NCBI GenBank assembly: GCA_028871235.1
Contig: JAGWNO010000130.1
Location: 1 to 5,609, forward strand
From: Gammaproteobacteria bacterium
Lineage (GTDB): Bacteria > Pseudomonadota > Gammaproteobacteria > Natronospirales > REEB76
Length of the DNA stretch: 5,609 bases
Reading direction: 5' to 3'
Notes under the pieces: model-generated
Told to the model about the DNA's origin: nothing
The model's input: the letters and a program-made list of their open reading frames with translations, nothing else
Database searches by the model: none
Shown: positions 1 to 5,609 of the stretch, in pieces
How positions within the stretch are numbered: position 1 is the stretch's first letter
How the letters are laid out: every line of letters begins with the position of its first letter
Made by a program: the position numbers and the translations under genes

Positions 1-724
1 CACGTGCCAGGTTGGTGACCGGTACTTCCGCCGTGGGGATGAGGAAATAGCGATGCTCGCCCTGCACGGCAAACAGATCCGCCTCGAACTTGGGCAGCTG
101 GCCGGTGCCACGCATGGACTCCGCATTGACCATGTAGGGCACGTAAACTTCCTCGTAGCCGTGCTCTTGAATATGCAGATCCAGCATGAACTGGATGAGC
201 CCGCGATGCAGCCGTGCCAACGCCCCCTTGAGCACCACGAAGCGCTTGCCGGAGAGTTTTGCGGCAGTCTCGAAATCCATCAAGCCGTGCTGGGCGCCGA
301 GATCGACGTGGTCCTTCGGCTTGAAATCGAATTTCCGCGGCGTGCCCCAGCGCCGTACTTCCACGTTGGCGCCCTCATCCGTGCCGTCCGGCACGCTGAC
401 ATGCAGGATGTTCGGCAGACCGAGATGGATGTCATCCAGCTGCGCTTGCACCCGTGCAAATTCCTGTTCCGCGGTCTTCAGCCGTTCGCCGAAATCCGCC
501 ACCTGCCGCATCAGCGGCGCCACGTCCTGACCGCCGGCCTTGGCCTTGCCGATCTCTTTGGAACGTGCGTTGCGCTCGTTGCGCAATTGCTCCATTTGAG
601 TCTGGATGTCCTTGCGGCGGTTCTCCAGCGCGGCATAGGCCCTGACATCCAGTACGAAGCCCCGACGCGCCAGGGCGCGGGTCACGCCTTCGAGATCATT
701 TCTGAGAAGTTTCGGGTCCAGCAT
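1..724 (-). CDS. serS: Seryl-tRNA synthetase, N-terminal part (3' end beyond window)
   Basis: SerS charges tRNA-Ser (and tRNA-Sec) with serine in the cytoplasm, through a seryl-adenylate. The visible 241 residues begin MLDPKLLRND, the usual SerS start. A long charged helical stretch follows at about residues 28-105 (for example ENRRKDIQTQMEQLRNERN), which is the coiled-coil arm that grips the long variable arm of the tRNA. The class II catalytic core then begins: GLPNILHVSVPDG near 121-133, RRWGTPRKFDFKPKDH, and the motif GTGQLPKFEADLF near 206-218. The TAE serine-binding loop (PTAEVPVTN, T231-E233) lies just before the window edge; motifs 2 and 3 lie outside. The ATG at 724-722 matches the family N-terminus. 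It sits 11 bp after the rarA stop and has only a weak A/G-rich ribosome site (AAAGAAAT), so it may depend on upstream translation. Identification is very secure; the gene is incomplete only because of the window edge. Confidence 0.97.
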   Translation of the reverse strand, partial: MLDPKLLRNDLEGVTRALARRGFVLDVRAYAALENRRKDIQTQMEQLRNERNARSKEIGKAKAGGQDVAPLMRQVADFGERLKTAEQEFARVQAQLDDIHLGLPNILHVSVPDGTDEGANVEVRRWGTPRKFDFKPKDHVDLGAQHGLMDFETAAKLSGKRFVVLKGALARLHRGLIQFMLDLHIQEHGYEEVYVPYMVNAESMRGTGQLPKFEADLFAVQGEHRYFLIPTAEVPVTNLAR

Positions 725-735
725 GGCGATTTCTT

Positions 736-2079
736 TTATTTTGGCTTGGTAGTCTGCTTGCGGGCGACCTCATCGCGGGCCCGCAATTCCGCGAGCTTCT
801 CCGCGATTTTTATCTCCAGGCCCCGCGCCACCGGATGATAATAGGTTTTTGGCGGCATTGCCTCCGGCAAGTAGTTTTCCCCCGCCGCATAGGCATCCGG
901 CTCATCGTGTGCATAACGGTATTCGCGCCCGTAACCCAGGCCCTTCATCAGTTTTGTAGGCGCGTTGCGCAGCGGCAGCGGTACCTCCAGTGAACCGTAC
1001 TGCCTCGCATCCGCCATGGCTTCACCGAAGGCGGTATAGACCGCGTTACTCTTGGGTGCGCAGGCCAGATACACCACGGCCTGGGCGATGGCCAGCTCGC
1101 CTTCCGGCGAACCCAGCCGTTCCTGCACATCCCAAGCGTCGAGGGCCACGGCCAATCCCCGCGGATCGGCATTGCCGATGTCCTCGGAAGCCATGCGCAC
1201 CACGCGGCGAGCGATATACAGGGGATCGCAGCCGCCGTCCAGCATGCGTGCCAGCCAGTAGAGCGCGCCGTCCGGCGAGGAGCCGCGCACCGACTTGTGC
1301 AGTGCCGAGATCTGGTCGTAGAACAGCTCACCATGCTTATCGAAGCGGCGTACACCGCCGGAGATCACTTCGCCCACCGTGGCCTCGCTGATGACTTCGC
1401 CGCCGTCCATGGGTGCGGCGAGATCGGCTCCCAGTTCAAGGAAATTCAGGGCACGCCGGGCATCGCCGTCGGCAGCGCCGGCCAGCCGGTCGCGGAGCGT
1501 GTCCGCCAATTCGATATGCCTCGCCCCCAAGCCGCGTTCGCTGTCCGTCAAAGCGGCATCGATGATGCGGCGGATATCCGCGGCCTCCAGCGGCCTCAAT
1601 ATATAGGTGCGAGCCCGCGACAACAGCGCATTGTTCAGTTCGAACGATGGATTCTCGGTAGTGGCGCCGATGAACGTCAGAGTGCCATCCTCCACGAACG
1701 GCAGGAAGGCATCCTGCTGCGACTTGTTGAAACGGTGCACCTCATCCAGGAACAGCACGGTGCCGACGTCGGCCTCGGTACGGCGTTTCTTGGCCTGCTC
1801 CACTGCCGCACGCACATCCTTGACCCCCGCCATCACCGCCGAGAGCGCGATGTAATCCGCGCGACAGGCATCCGCCAGCATGCGTGCCAGGGTGGTCTTG
1901 CCGGTGCCCGGCGGCCCCCAGAAGATCATGGAATGCAGATGTCCGCTCTCCAGCGCGCGGTTGAGCGGTTTGCCGGGACCGAGCAGATGCGCCTGACCGA
2001 TGAATTCCACGGCATTGCGCGGACGCATGCGATCAGCAAGCGGGCGTGAATCAGGCGGTTTGGGGATATTTGCCGGCAA
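736..2079 (-). CDS. rarA: Replication-associated recombination protein A (RarA/MgsA), AAA+ ATPase
   Basis: RarA (MgsA, relative of eukaryotic WRNIP1) is a clamp-loader-like AAA+ ATPase that acts at stalled or gapped replication forks with SSB. With the start used here, the protein is 447 residues, the same length as E. coli RarA as I recall it. Visible motifs are PLADRMRP (13-20), Walker A GPPGTGKT (55-62), Walker B VLFLDEVHRFNKSQQDAFLP (108-127), sensor 1 region GATTENPSFELN (138-149), sensor 2 GDARRALN (205-212), then the MgsA tetramerisation/C-terminal domain with ALHKSVRGSSPDGALYW (259-275), ASEDIGNADPRGL and LRNAPTKLMKGLGYG. The start is uncertain. The frame is open to an ATG at 2172, but that would overlap the upstream gene by 122 bp, and the extra 31 residues do not look like RarA. 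I chose TTG at 2079-2077 (29-bp overlap), with an AAAGG about 12 nt upstream. The next ATG, at 2028, would remove conserved residues. Stop is TAA, 11 bp before serS. The function call is very secure. Confidence 0.95.
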   Translation of the reverse strand: MPANIPKPPDSRPLADRMRPRNAVEFIGQAHLLGPGKPLNRALESGHLHSMIFWGPPGTGKTTLARMLADACRADYIALSAVMAGVKDVRAAVEQAKKRRTEADVGTVLFLDEVHRFNKSQQDAFLPFVEDGTLTFIGATTENPSFELNNALLSRARTYILRPLEAADIRRIIDAALTDSERGLGARHIELADTLRDRLAGAADGDARRALNFLELGADLAAPMDGGEVISEATVGEVISGGVRRFDKHGELFYDQISALHKSVRGSSPDGALYWLARMLDGGCDPLYIARRVVRMASEDIGNADPRGLAVALDAWDVQERLGSPEGELAIAQAVVYLACAPKSNAVYTAFGEAMADARQYGSLEVPLPLRNAPTKLMKGLGYGREYRYAHDEPDAYAAGENYLPEAMPPKTYYHPVARGLEIKIAEKLAELRARDEVARKQTTKPK

Positions 2080-2455
2080 GATACTGATACACCTTTCCGA
2101 GCCAGGTCGCGGGCCAGGCAAGCCCCAGCAACGTGCCGCTGATATCGGCCAGCCAATCCAGCCATTCGGCATCGCGGCCGGTGTAGTGTTGCAGGATTTC
2201 GATGCTGCCGCCCATGACGATCAGCAGGATCAGGATTACGATCCGCTGCCTGCGATGCACGTAGATCGCCGCAAACCATGCAGCCAGCACCAGATAGGCG
2301 AAAAAATGCTCGAACTTGTCGAAGCCCGGAAACAACCAGGGAATAGCCGGCGGTGAAGGCGTCAGACACCCCCACCACACCACTGCGAGCATGCAGATAC
2401 CAAGCACGCGCCAGCCGGTGTGCAGGCGCCCGGCAACCGCGCGAGTCTCAGCCAT
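2051..2455 (-). CDS. Small VanZ-like integral membrane protein
   Basis: This 134-residue protein has about four hydrophobic segments (roughly 14-33, 52-66, 70-88 and 103-120). It also carries the polar residues typical of the VanZ-like family (PF04892): DKFEHFFAY at 46-54 (D46, K47, H50, Y54), GGSIEILQHYTGR at 82-94 (E86, Q89, R94) and WLDWLADISGTLLG at 99-111 (D100, D104, G107). VanZ itself gives low-level teicoplanin resistance by an unclear route; most chromosomal VanZ-like proteins have no assigned role, and nothing here suggests glycopeptide resistance. The ATG at 2455 overlaps the lolA stop by 8 bp (ATGGCTGA), and no clear Shine-Dalgarno is present, so translation is probably coupled to lolA. 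Its 3' end overlaps the start of rarA. GC-rich codon use like its neighbours gives no sign of recent transfer. Family call is good; function unknown. Confidence 0.85.
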   Translation of the reverse strand: MAETRAVAGRLHTGWRVLGICMLAVVWWGCLTPSPPAIPWLFPGFDKFEHFFAYLVLAAWFAAIYVHRRQRIVILILLIVMGGSIEILQHYTGRDAEWLDWLADISGTLLGLAWPATWLGKVYQYLAGKYPQTA

Positions 2456-3098
2456 GCGGCGCGCCGGTAGCGCCGATCACATCCGTGCCGGGCGGCGGGG
2501 TGAACAGGAAAAGACTGTCCGCTATCGGCTGATTGATCACCACGTGACTGAAGCTGATGCGGGTAAGGTTGCCGAGTGCATCCTTGAGTTCCATGGTCGC
2601 GACATTAGATCCCTTGAAACCCAGTTTCACGCTCTCGAAATCCGAATCCTTGACCCTGGGTGTCAGCCCGACCCATTCCAGGCCATCCCGTGAACCCAGA
2701 TCCTTCACCACGAAGTTCTGTTCCACGTCGTTCGATCCGGAGAGCAAAACCGCTGGGCTCGCCGCCAGAGTGCCGCTCAGGGTTTTGACGGTCACCTGCT
2801 GCAGCTCCACATCGTACATCCACACGCGCTTGCCGTCGGCGACGATGATTTCCCTGTTGGGAGTCAGGTAGTCCCAGCGAAAACGGTCCGGGCGCTTTAT
2901 CGCGAGCGTGCCCGAGGACTGTTTTATCTGCTGCAGGTTCGGATCCAGCACCACCTGGGTGAAATCCGCCTTGAGACTGTGCACGTCTTTCAGAAAGCCG
3001 TGCATCTGCTGGACGGCATCCGGCGCGGCCGCCAGTGCAACCCCGGGGAAAGCCAGTGCGGCGAAAACCAGCACGGTGATAAACCTGATAATACGCAC
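2448..3098 (-). CDS. lolA: Outer-membrane lipoprotein carrier protein LolA
   Basis: LolA is the periplasmic chaperone that takes lipoproteins released by the LolCDE ABC transporter and hands them to LolB at the outer membrane. From GTG 3098 it is 216 residues, near the usual ~200. It opens with a clear Sec signal peptide: MRIIRF, a hydrophobic core, then PGVALA with likely cleavage after A23 or A25. There is no lipobox cysteine, and the protein has no cysteine at all, fitting a soluble periplasmic protein. Family features are FTQVVLDPN, SSGTLAIKRPDRFRWDY (RWDY at 74-77), PNREIIVADGKRVWMYD (80-96), LQQVTV, and the C-terminal FLFTPPPGTDVI (about 197-208). The reading frame extends to a GTG at 3131 overlapping the ftsK stop, and an ATG lies at 3116. 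Neither has a good ribosome site, and both put 6-11 extra residues before the signal peptide. GTG 3098 has GAGGAG six bases upstream. It lies 29 bp after ftsK and overlaps the next gene by 8 bp. Confidence 0.95.
   Translation of the reverse strand: MRIIRFITVLVFAALAFPGVALAAAPDAVQQMHGFLKDVHSLKADFTQVVLDPNLQQIKQSSGTLAIKRPDRFRWDYLTPNREIIVADGKRVWMYDVELQQVTVKTLSGTLAASPAVLLSGSNDVEQNFVVKDLGSRDGLEWVGLTPRVKDSDFESVKLGFKGSNVATMELKDALGNLTRISFSHVVINQPIADSLFLFTPPPGTDVIGATGAPHG
2457..2475 (-). other. Potential GC hairpin directly before the VanZ-like start codon
   Basis: In the lolA mRNA, CGGCGC (2475-2470), a seven-base loop and GCGCCG (2462-2457) can form a six-pair all-GC stem ending one base before the AUG at 2455. 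It lies within the last lolA codons (IGATGAP). Such a stem would hide the initiation region unless ribosomes finishing lolA opened it, in line with the 8-bp gene overlap. GC-rich coding DNA produces short stems often, so this is only a candidate. Confidence 0.35.
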
Positions 3099-3110
3099 GC
3101 ATTTCTCCTC
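3096..3110 (-). promoter_or_regulatory. Ribosome binding site and GTG start that fix lolA's N-terminus
   Basis: Reading the minus strand, GAGGAG (3110-3105) is followed by six bases and GTG (3098-3096). This is the strongest Shine-Dalgarno match among the starts in the window, and it leads straight into a well-formed signal peptide. An ATG at 3102-3100 sits inside the spacer, but it is out of frame and only two bases from the GAGGAG, too close for efficient use. Confidence 0.75.
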
Positions 3111-3127
3111 AAACATCGGGCTTCCAG

Positions 3128-5455
3128 TCACTCCTCGCCCAGGTCATCCGGCGGCGGGCCCACCAGCACCTCGCGCATGCCGTTGGATTGCAGTGGTCCG
3201 ACGATACCGGCCGCCTCCATTTCCTCGATCATACGCGCCGCACGGTTGTAGCCGATCTTGAGGCGGCGCTGCACCCCGGAGATGGAGGCACGGCGTGTCT
3301 CCGTGACGATGCGCACCGCCTGGTCGTAGAGCGGATCCGCCTCGTCGCCGCCCTCGCCGTCTGCGCCCAGTCCGGGGATCCCGGGCAGCAAATCCATCGG
3401 ACCCCGCAGGATCTCTTCCATGTAGCGCGGCTCACCCTTGCGCCTGAGATGCGCCACCACGCTGTGCACCTCCTGATCGCTCACGAAGGCACCGTGGATG
3501 CGCATGGGCACCGACGTACCGGGCGGCAGGAACAGCATATCACCGTGCCCCAACAACGATTCCGCGCCCTGCTGATCGAGGATGGTGCGGGAATCCACCC
3601 GCGCGGATACCTGAAAGGCGATGCGCGTGGGGATATTCGCCTTGATGAGGCCGGTGATCACGTCCACCGACGGGCGCTGCGTGGCCAGTACCAGATGGAT
3701 GCCGGAAGCCCGCGCCTTCTGCGCCAGCCGGGTGATGAGCTCCTCCACCTTCTTGCCCACCACTATCATCATGTCGGCCAGTTCATCCACCACCACCACG
3801 ATGCTGGGCAGCAGGGTGAGATGCGGGATCTCCGAATCACTCAGCTCATTCTGCTGTTCCGCCTGCAGCAACGGGTCGGGGATGGGCTTGCCGGCATCGT
3901 TGGCTTCCTTCACTTTGCGGTTGTAACTGGCGAGATTGCGCACGCTCACCGCCGCCATCAGCCGGTAACGCCGCTCCATCTCCGCCACGCACCAGCGCAG
4001 CGCGTTGGCGGCTTCCTTCATGTCGGTGACCACCGGCGTCAGCAGATGCGGGATGCCTTCGTAAACCGACAGCTCCAGCATCTTGGGATCGATCATGATC
4101 AGGCGCGTGTGCTCGGGGGTGGCCTTGTAAAGCAGGCTCAGCACCATGGCGTTGATGGCCACGGATTTGCCGGAGCCGGTGGTGCCGGCGATGAGCAGAT
4201 GCGGCATGCGCTCCAGATCCGCCACCACCGGATTGCCGCCGATGTCCTTGCCGAGCGCCAGCGTCAATGGCGAGCGCGACTCGTCGTATTCCCTGGATTT
4301 CAGGATCTCGCCGAGGCTCACCAGCTCGCGCGTCTCGTTGGGGATCTCCAGGCCCACCACGGATTTTCCGGGGATAACCTCCACCACGCGCACGCTGATG
4401 GCTGACAGTCCGCGTGCCAGGTCCTTTGAAAGATTGGTGATCTGGCTGACCTTCACTCCGGGCGCCGGCTGCAATTCGAAGCGCGTCACCACCGGACCGG
4501 GATTCACCGCCACCACCTGCACTTCGATGCCGAAGTCGCGCAGCTTCAATTCCACCTGCCGCGACAGGGCTTCCAGTGCGGCTTCCGAATAGCCGTCCAC
4601 CTTGGGCGGCGGATCATCCAGCAGCGACAGCGGCGGCAGTTCCGAATCCGCCGGCGGCTCGAACAGCGGCACCTGGCGTTCGCGTTCCACCCGCGGGCTC
4701 GGCTGCAGCGTCTTCACCACCGGCTCGATGCGCGGCTTCGGCCGCTTCCTCACTTCTTCCGTATGCACCTTGATTATCCCGATCTGATGTTCGCGGGCGC
4801 GCCGCGCCTGGATGGTCTCCTGCAGCCAGCCCCAGCGGTTGCGCATGCGTTCCACCAGGGTCACCGACAAGTGCCCGGTGCGATCCATGAGCGCCAGCCA
4901 CGACAGCCCGGTGAATACCGTCACCGCACCCAGGAACAGCGCCAGCAGCAGCAAGGTCGCGCCCAGCGCACTGAGGTTGCGGGCCAGGCCCTTGCCGATG
5001 AAGTCGCCCAGCACGCCGCCCGCGTCCACCGGCAACACCCCGGTATCCAGGTGCCAGTTGATGGAGGCGAGACCGCCGGCGGTCAGCAGCGTCAGTACCA
5101 GCCCGCCGGTGCGCAGGACCAGATGCCATTTATTCACGGGTTCGGTGGAATTGCGGTCGCGGAAAATCATCCAGCCGGCCCAGACCAGCAGAGTGGGAAA
5201 CAGATAGGCCGGGTAACCCACCAGGAAATAGAGGAAATCCGCCAGCCAGGCCCCCACCGGGCCGATGGCATTGCTGACATGCCCGGCTTCACCGCTGAAG
5301 GAGAAACCGGGATCGTGGGGGCTGTAGCTGGCCAGCGCCGCGAACAGGATCAGCGCCACAGCCAGGAAAATCCACAGGGCGGCCTCCTTGAGGCCCTGCA
5401 CCAGATGGATGGCGAGGGGTGACCGGGTCTTGTCGCTGCGTGTCGCCTGCGCCAC
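3128..5455 (-). CDS. ftsK: DNA translocase FtsK
   Basis: FtsK is the septum-anchored hexameric motor that pumps DNA toward dif and activates XerCD to resolve chromosome dimers during division. The full 775-residue protein is present. Four membrane segments lie at about 24-44, 74-98, 112-131 and 163-189. A short polar linker spans about 190-285. The alpha domain (about 286-400) contains VVTRFELQPAPGVKVSQI and PNETRELVSLGEIL. The RecA-like beta domain has Walker A GTTGSGKS (424-431), IDPKMLELSVYEGIPHLL, Walker B VVVVDELADMM (553-563) and LATQRPSVDVITGLIKANIP (590-609). The DNA-reading gamma winged helix is at about 705-766 (DPLYDQAVRIV, GVQRRLKIGYNRAARMIEEME). The linker is far shorter than the roughly 600-residue one of E. 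coli (1329 aa); short linkers are common in other bacteria. Start is GTG 5455-5453, with AGGT eight bases upstream and an in-frame TAG further up. lolA follows after 29 bp. Confidence 0.97.
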   Translation of the reverse strand: MAQATRSDKTRSPLAIHLVQGLKEAALWIFLAVALILFAALASYSPHDPGFSFSGEAGHVSNAIGPVGAWLADFLYFLVGYPAYLFPTLLVWAGWMIFRDRNSTEPVNKWHLVLRTGGLVLTLLTAGGLASINWHLDTGVLPVDAGGVLGDFIGKGLARNLSALGATLLLLALFLGAVTVFTGLSWLALMDRTGHLSVTLVERMRNRWGWLQETIQARRAREHQIGIIKVHTEEVRKRPKPRIEPVVKTLQPSPRVERERQVPLFEPPADSELPPLSLLDDPPPKVDGYSEAALEALSRQVELKLRDFGIEVQVVAVNPGPVVTRFELQPAPGVKVSQITNLSKDLARGLSAISVRVVEVIPGKSVVGLEIPNETRELVSLGEILKSREYDESRSPLTLALGKDIGGNPVVADLERMPHLLIAGTTGSGKSVAINAMVLSLLYKATPEHTRLIMIDPKMLELSVYEGIPHLLTPVVTDMKEAANALRWCVAEMERRYRLMAAVSVRNLASYNRKVKEANDAGKPIPDPLLQAEQQNELSDSEIPHLTLLPSIVVVVDELADMMIVVGKKVEELITRLAQKARASGIHLVLATQRPSVDVITGLIKANIPTRIAFQVSARVDSRTILDQQGAESLLGHGDMLFLPPGTSVPMRIHGAFVSDQEVHSVVAHLRRKGEPRYMEEILRGPMDLLPGIPGLGADGEGGDEADPLYDQAVRIVTETRRASISGVQRRLKIGYNRAARMIEEMEAAGIVGPLQSNGMREVLVGPPPDDLGEE

Positions 5456-5483
5456 TTTATTTAACCTGACATTAAGAAATATC

Positions 5484-5502
5484 TATAACCTATTAGTTTA
5501 TA
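5484..5502. repeat. 19-bp imperfect dyad over the ftsK promoter -10 region
   Basis: Plus-strand TATAACCTATTAGTTTATA pairs in eight of nine positions around a central T at 5493; the only mismatch is 5489/5497. It covers the proposed -10 hexamer (5497-5502) and the expected transcription start near 5490, where a repressor operator would be expected. The region is AT-rich, so some symmetry arises by chance. I cannot assign it to a known regulator; it is not a LexA-type CTGT-N8-ACAG site. Confidence 0.4.
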
Positions 5503-5525
5503 TACGGTTTTTATTATTTTAGCAA
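5497..5525 (-). promoter_or_regulatory. Candidate sigma70-type promoter for ftsK and downstream genes
   Basis: On the minus strand, TTGCTA (5525-5520, four of six to TTGACA) is followed by 17 bases and TATAAA (5502-5497, five of six to TATAAT). The expected start near 5490 would leave a leader of about 35 bases before the ftsK GTG. The -35 overlaps the last codons of the upstream gene. The gap is much more AT-rich than the rest of the window, which supports a regulatory role but also raises the chance of a fortuitous match. Confidence 0.45.
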
Positions 5526-5609
5526 TGCTGGATGGACCACCTTGCCGGCCTCCACGTTGACGCCCTTGCGAAGCGGCTCATGGTCCCGCCAGTCGCCCGC
5601 CGCCAACTT
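5514..5609 (-). CDS. ald: C-terminal end of a probable alanine dehydrogenase (5' part beyond window)
   Basis: Only the last 31 codons are visible, ending in tandem TAA stops (5516-5514 and 5513-5511). Third codon positions are strongly GC-rich in this frame, so I take it as real coding sequence. The segment DHEPLRKGVNVEAGKVVHPA resembles the end of alanine dehydrogenases, where a GLN(V/T)..GK(V/I)T..AVA pattern closes the protein. Alanine dehydrogenase interconverts L-alanine and pyruvate with NAD in the cytoplasm. Genes of this kind are known near ftsK in some gammaproteobacteria, which supports the call. The fragment holds no catalytic residues, so the identity rests on a short resemblance and context. 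No GC hairpin with a T-run follows the stop, so some transcription could continue into ftsK. Confidence 0.55.
   Translation of the reverse strand, partial: KLAAGDWRDHEPLRKGVNVEAGKVVHPALLK

Noticed and set aside
53..838. 261-codon plus-strand open frame across serS and the end of rarA
   Set aside because: Antisense to two secure genes and crosses their junction; no motif and no plausible ribosome site.
1297..2049. 250-codon plus-strand open frame antisense to rarA
   Set aside because: Low-complexity mirror of the RarA codons with no family resemblance; shadow of high-GC coding.
2605..3102. 165-codon minus-strand frame overlapping lolA, starting at the ATG in the lolA ribosome-site spacer
   Set aside because: Its ATG is only two bases from GAGGAG, and the product is Gly/Arg-rich with no domain, as expected of an off-frame reading of GC-rich DNA.
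3158..3170. Chi-like octamer (GCTGGTGG on the minus strand) near the end of ftsK
   Set aside because: A single copy in 5.6 kb is no more than chance, and the RecBCD motif of this organism is unknown.
3188..4405. 405-codon plus-strand open frame antisense to ftsK, rich in histidine and glutamine
   Set aside because: It mirrors the GC-biased codons of ftsK on the other strand, has no recognisable domain, and lies wholly inside a clearly real gene.
4763..5422. 219-codon plus-strand open frame antisense to the FtsK membrane region
   Set aside because: Gln/Gly-rich mirror of hydrophobic codons; no independent support.
5461..5475. TTAA...TTAA symmetry just upstream of the ftsK start
   Set aside because: Only the outer four pairs match and the inner positions do not; expected in AT-rich DNA.
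1..5609. Search by eye for FtsK orienting (GGGNAGGG) motifs, dif-like sites, tRNA genes, CRISPR repeats and insertion-sequence ends
   Set aside because: None found on either strand by reading; a computed search could still reveal degenerate copies.

Overview
The window is a compact block of housekeeping genes, all read on the minus strand, from what looks like a GC-rich gammaproteobacterium. The order ftsK - lolA - rarA - serS is a familiar gammaproteobacterial neighbourhood, and an outer-membrane lipoprotein carrier (LolA) requires a Gram-negative envelope. The codon third positions are strongly GC-biased, and three genes appear to start with GTG or TTG. I cannot name the genus from this sequence.

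Layout in the direction of transcription, from high to low coordinates. At 5609-5514 is the last 31 codons of a gene whose tail resembles the C-terminus of alanine dehydrogenase. A 58-bp AT-rich gap follows, holding a plausible sigma70-type promoter overlapped by a 19-bp imperfect dyad. Then come ftsK (5455-3128, DNA translocase), lolA (3098-2448, periplasmic lipoprotein chaperone), a small VanZ-like membrane protein (2455-2051), rarA/mgsA (about 2079-736, AAA+ ATPase at stalled forks) and serS (724-1, seryl-tRNA synthetase, cut by the window edge after 241 residues).

The spacings are 29 bp (ftsK/lolA), an 8-bp overlap (lolA/VanZ-like), about a 29-bp overlap (VanZ-like/rarA) and 11 bp (rarA/serS). 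This fits one polycistronic unit with translational coupling in the middle. The products serve chromosome segregation at division (FtsK), outer-membrane lipoprotein transport (LolA), replication-fork maintenance (RarA) and translation (SerS). They share essential or near-essential status more than a single pathway. The only gene unusual for this neighbourhood is the VanZ-like one.

There is no RNA gene, mobile element, CRISPR array or long repeat. No stretch over 300 bases lacks a gene. I found nothing that looks like an undescribed system. The points worth a second look are small: the dyad over the ftsK promoter, the VanZ-like gene overlapping both neighbours, a GC hairpin abutting its start codon, and the start-site choices for lolA and rarA.
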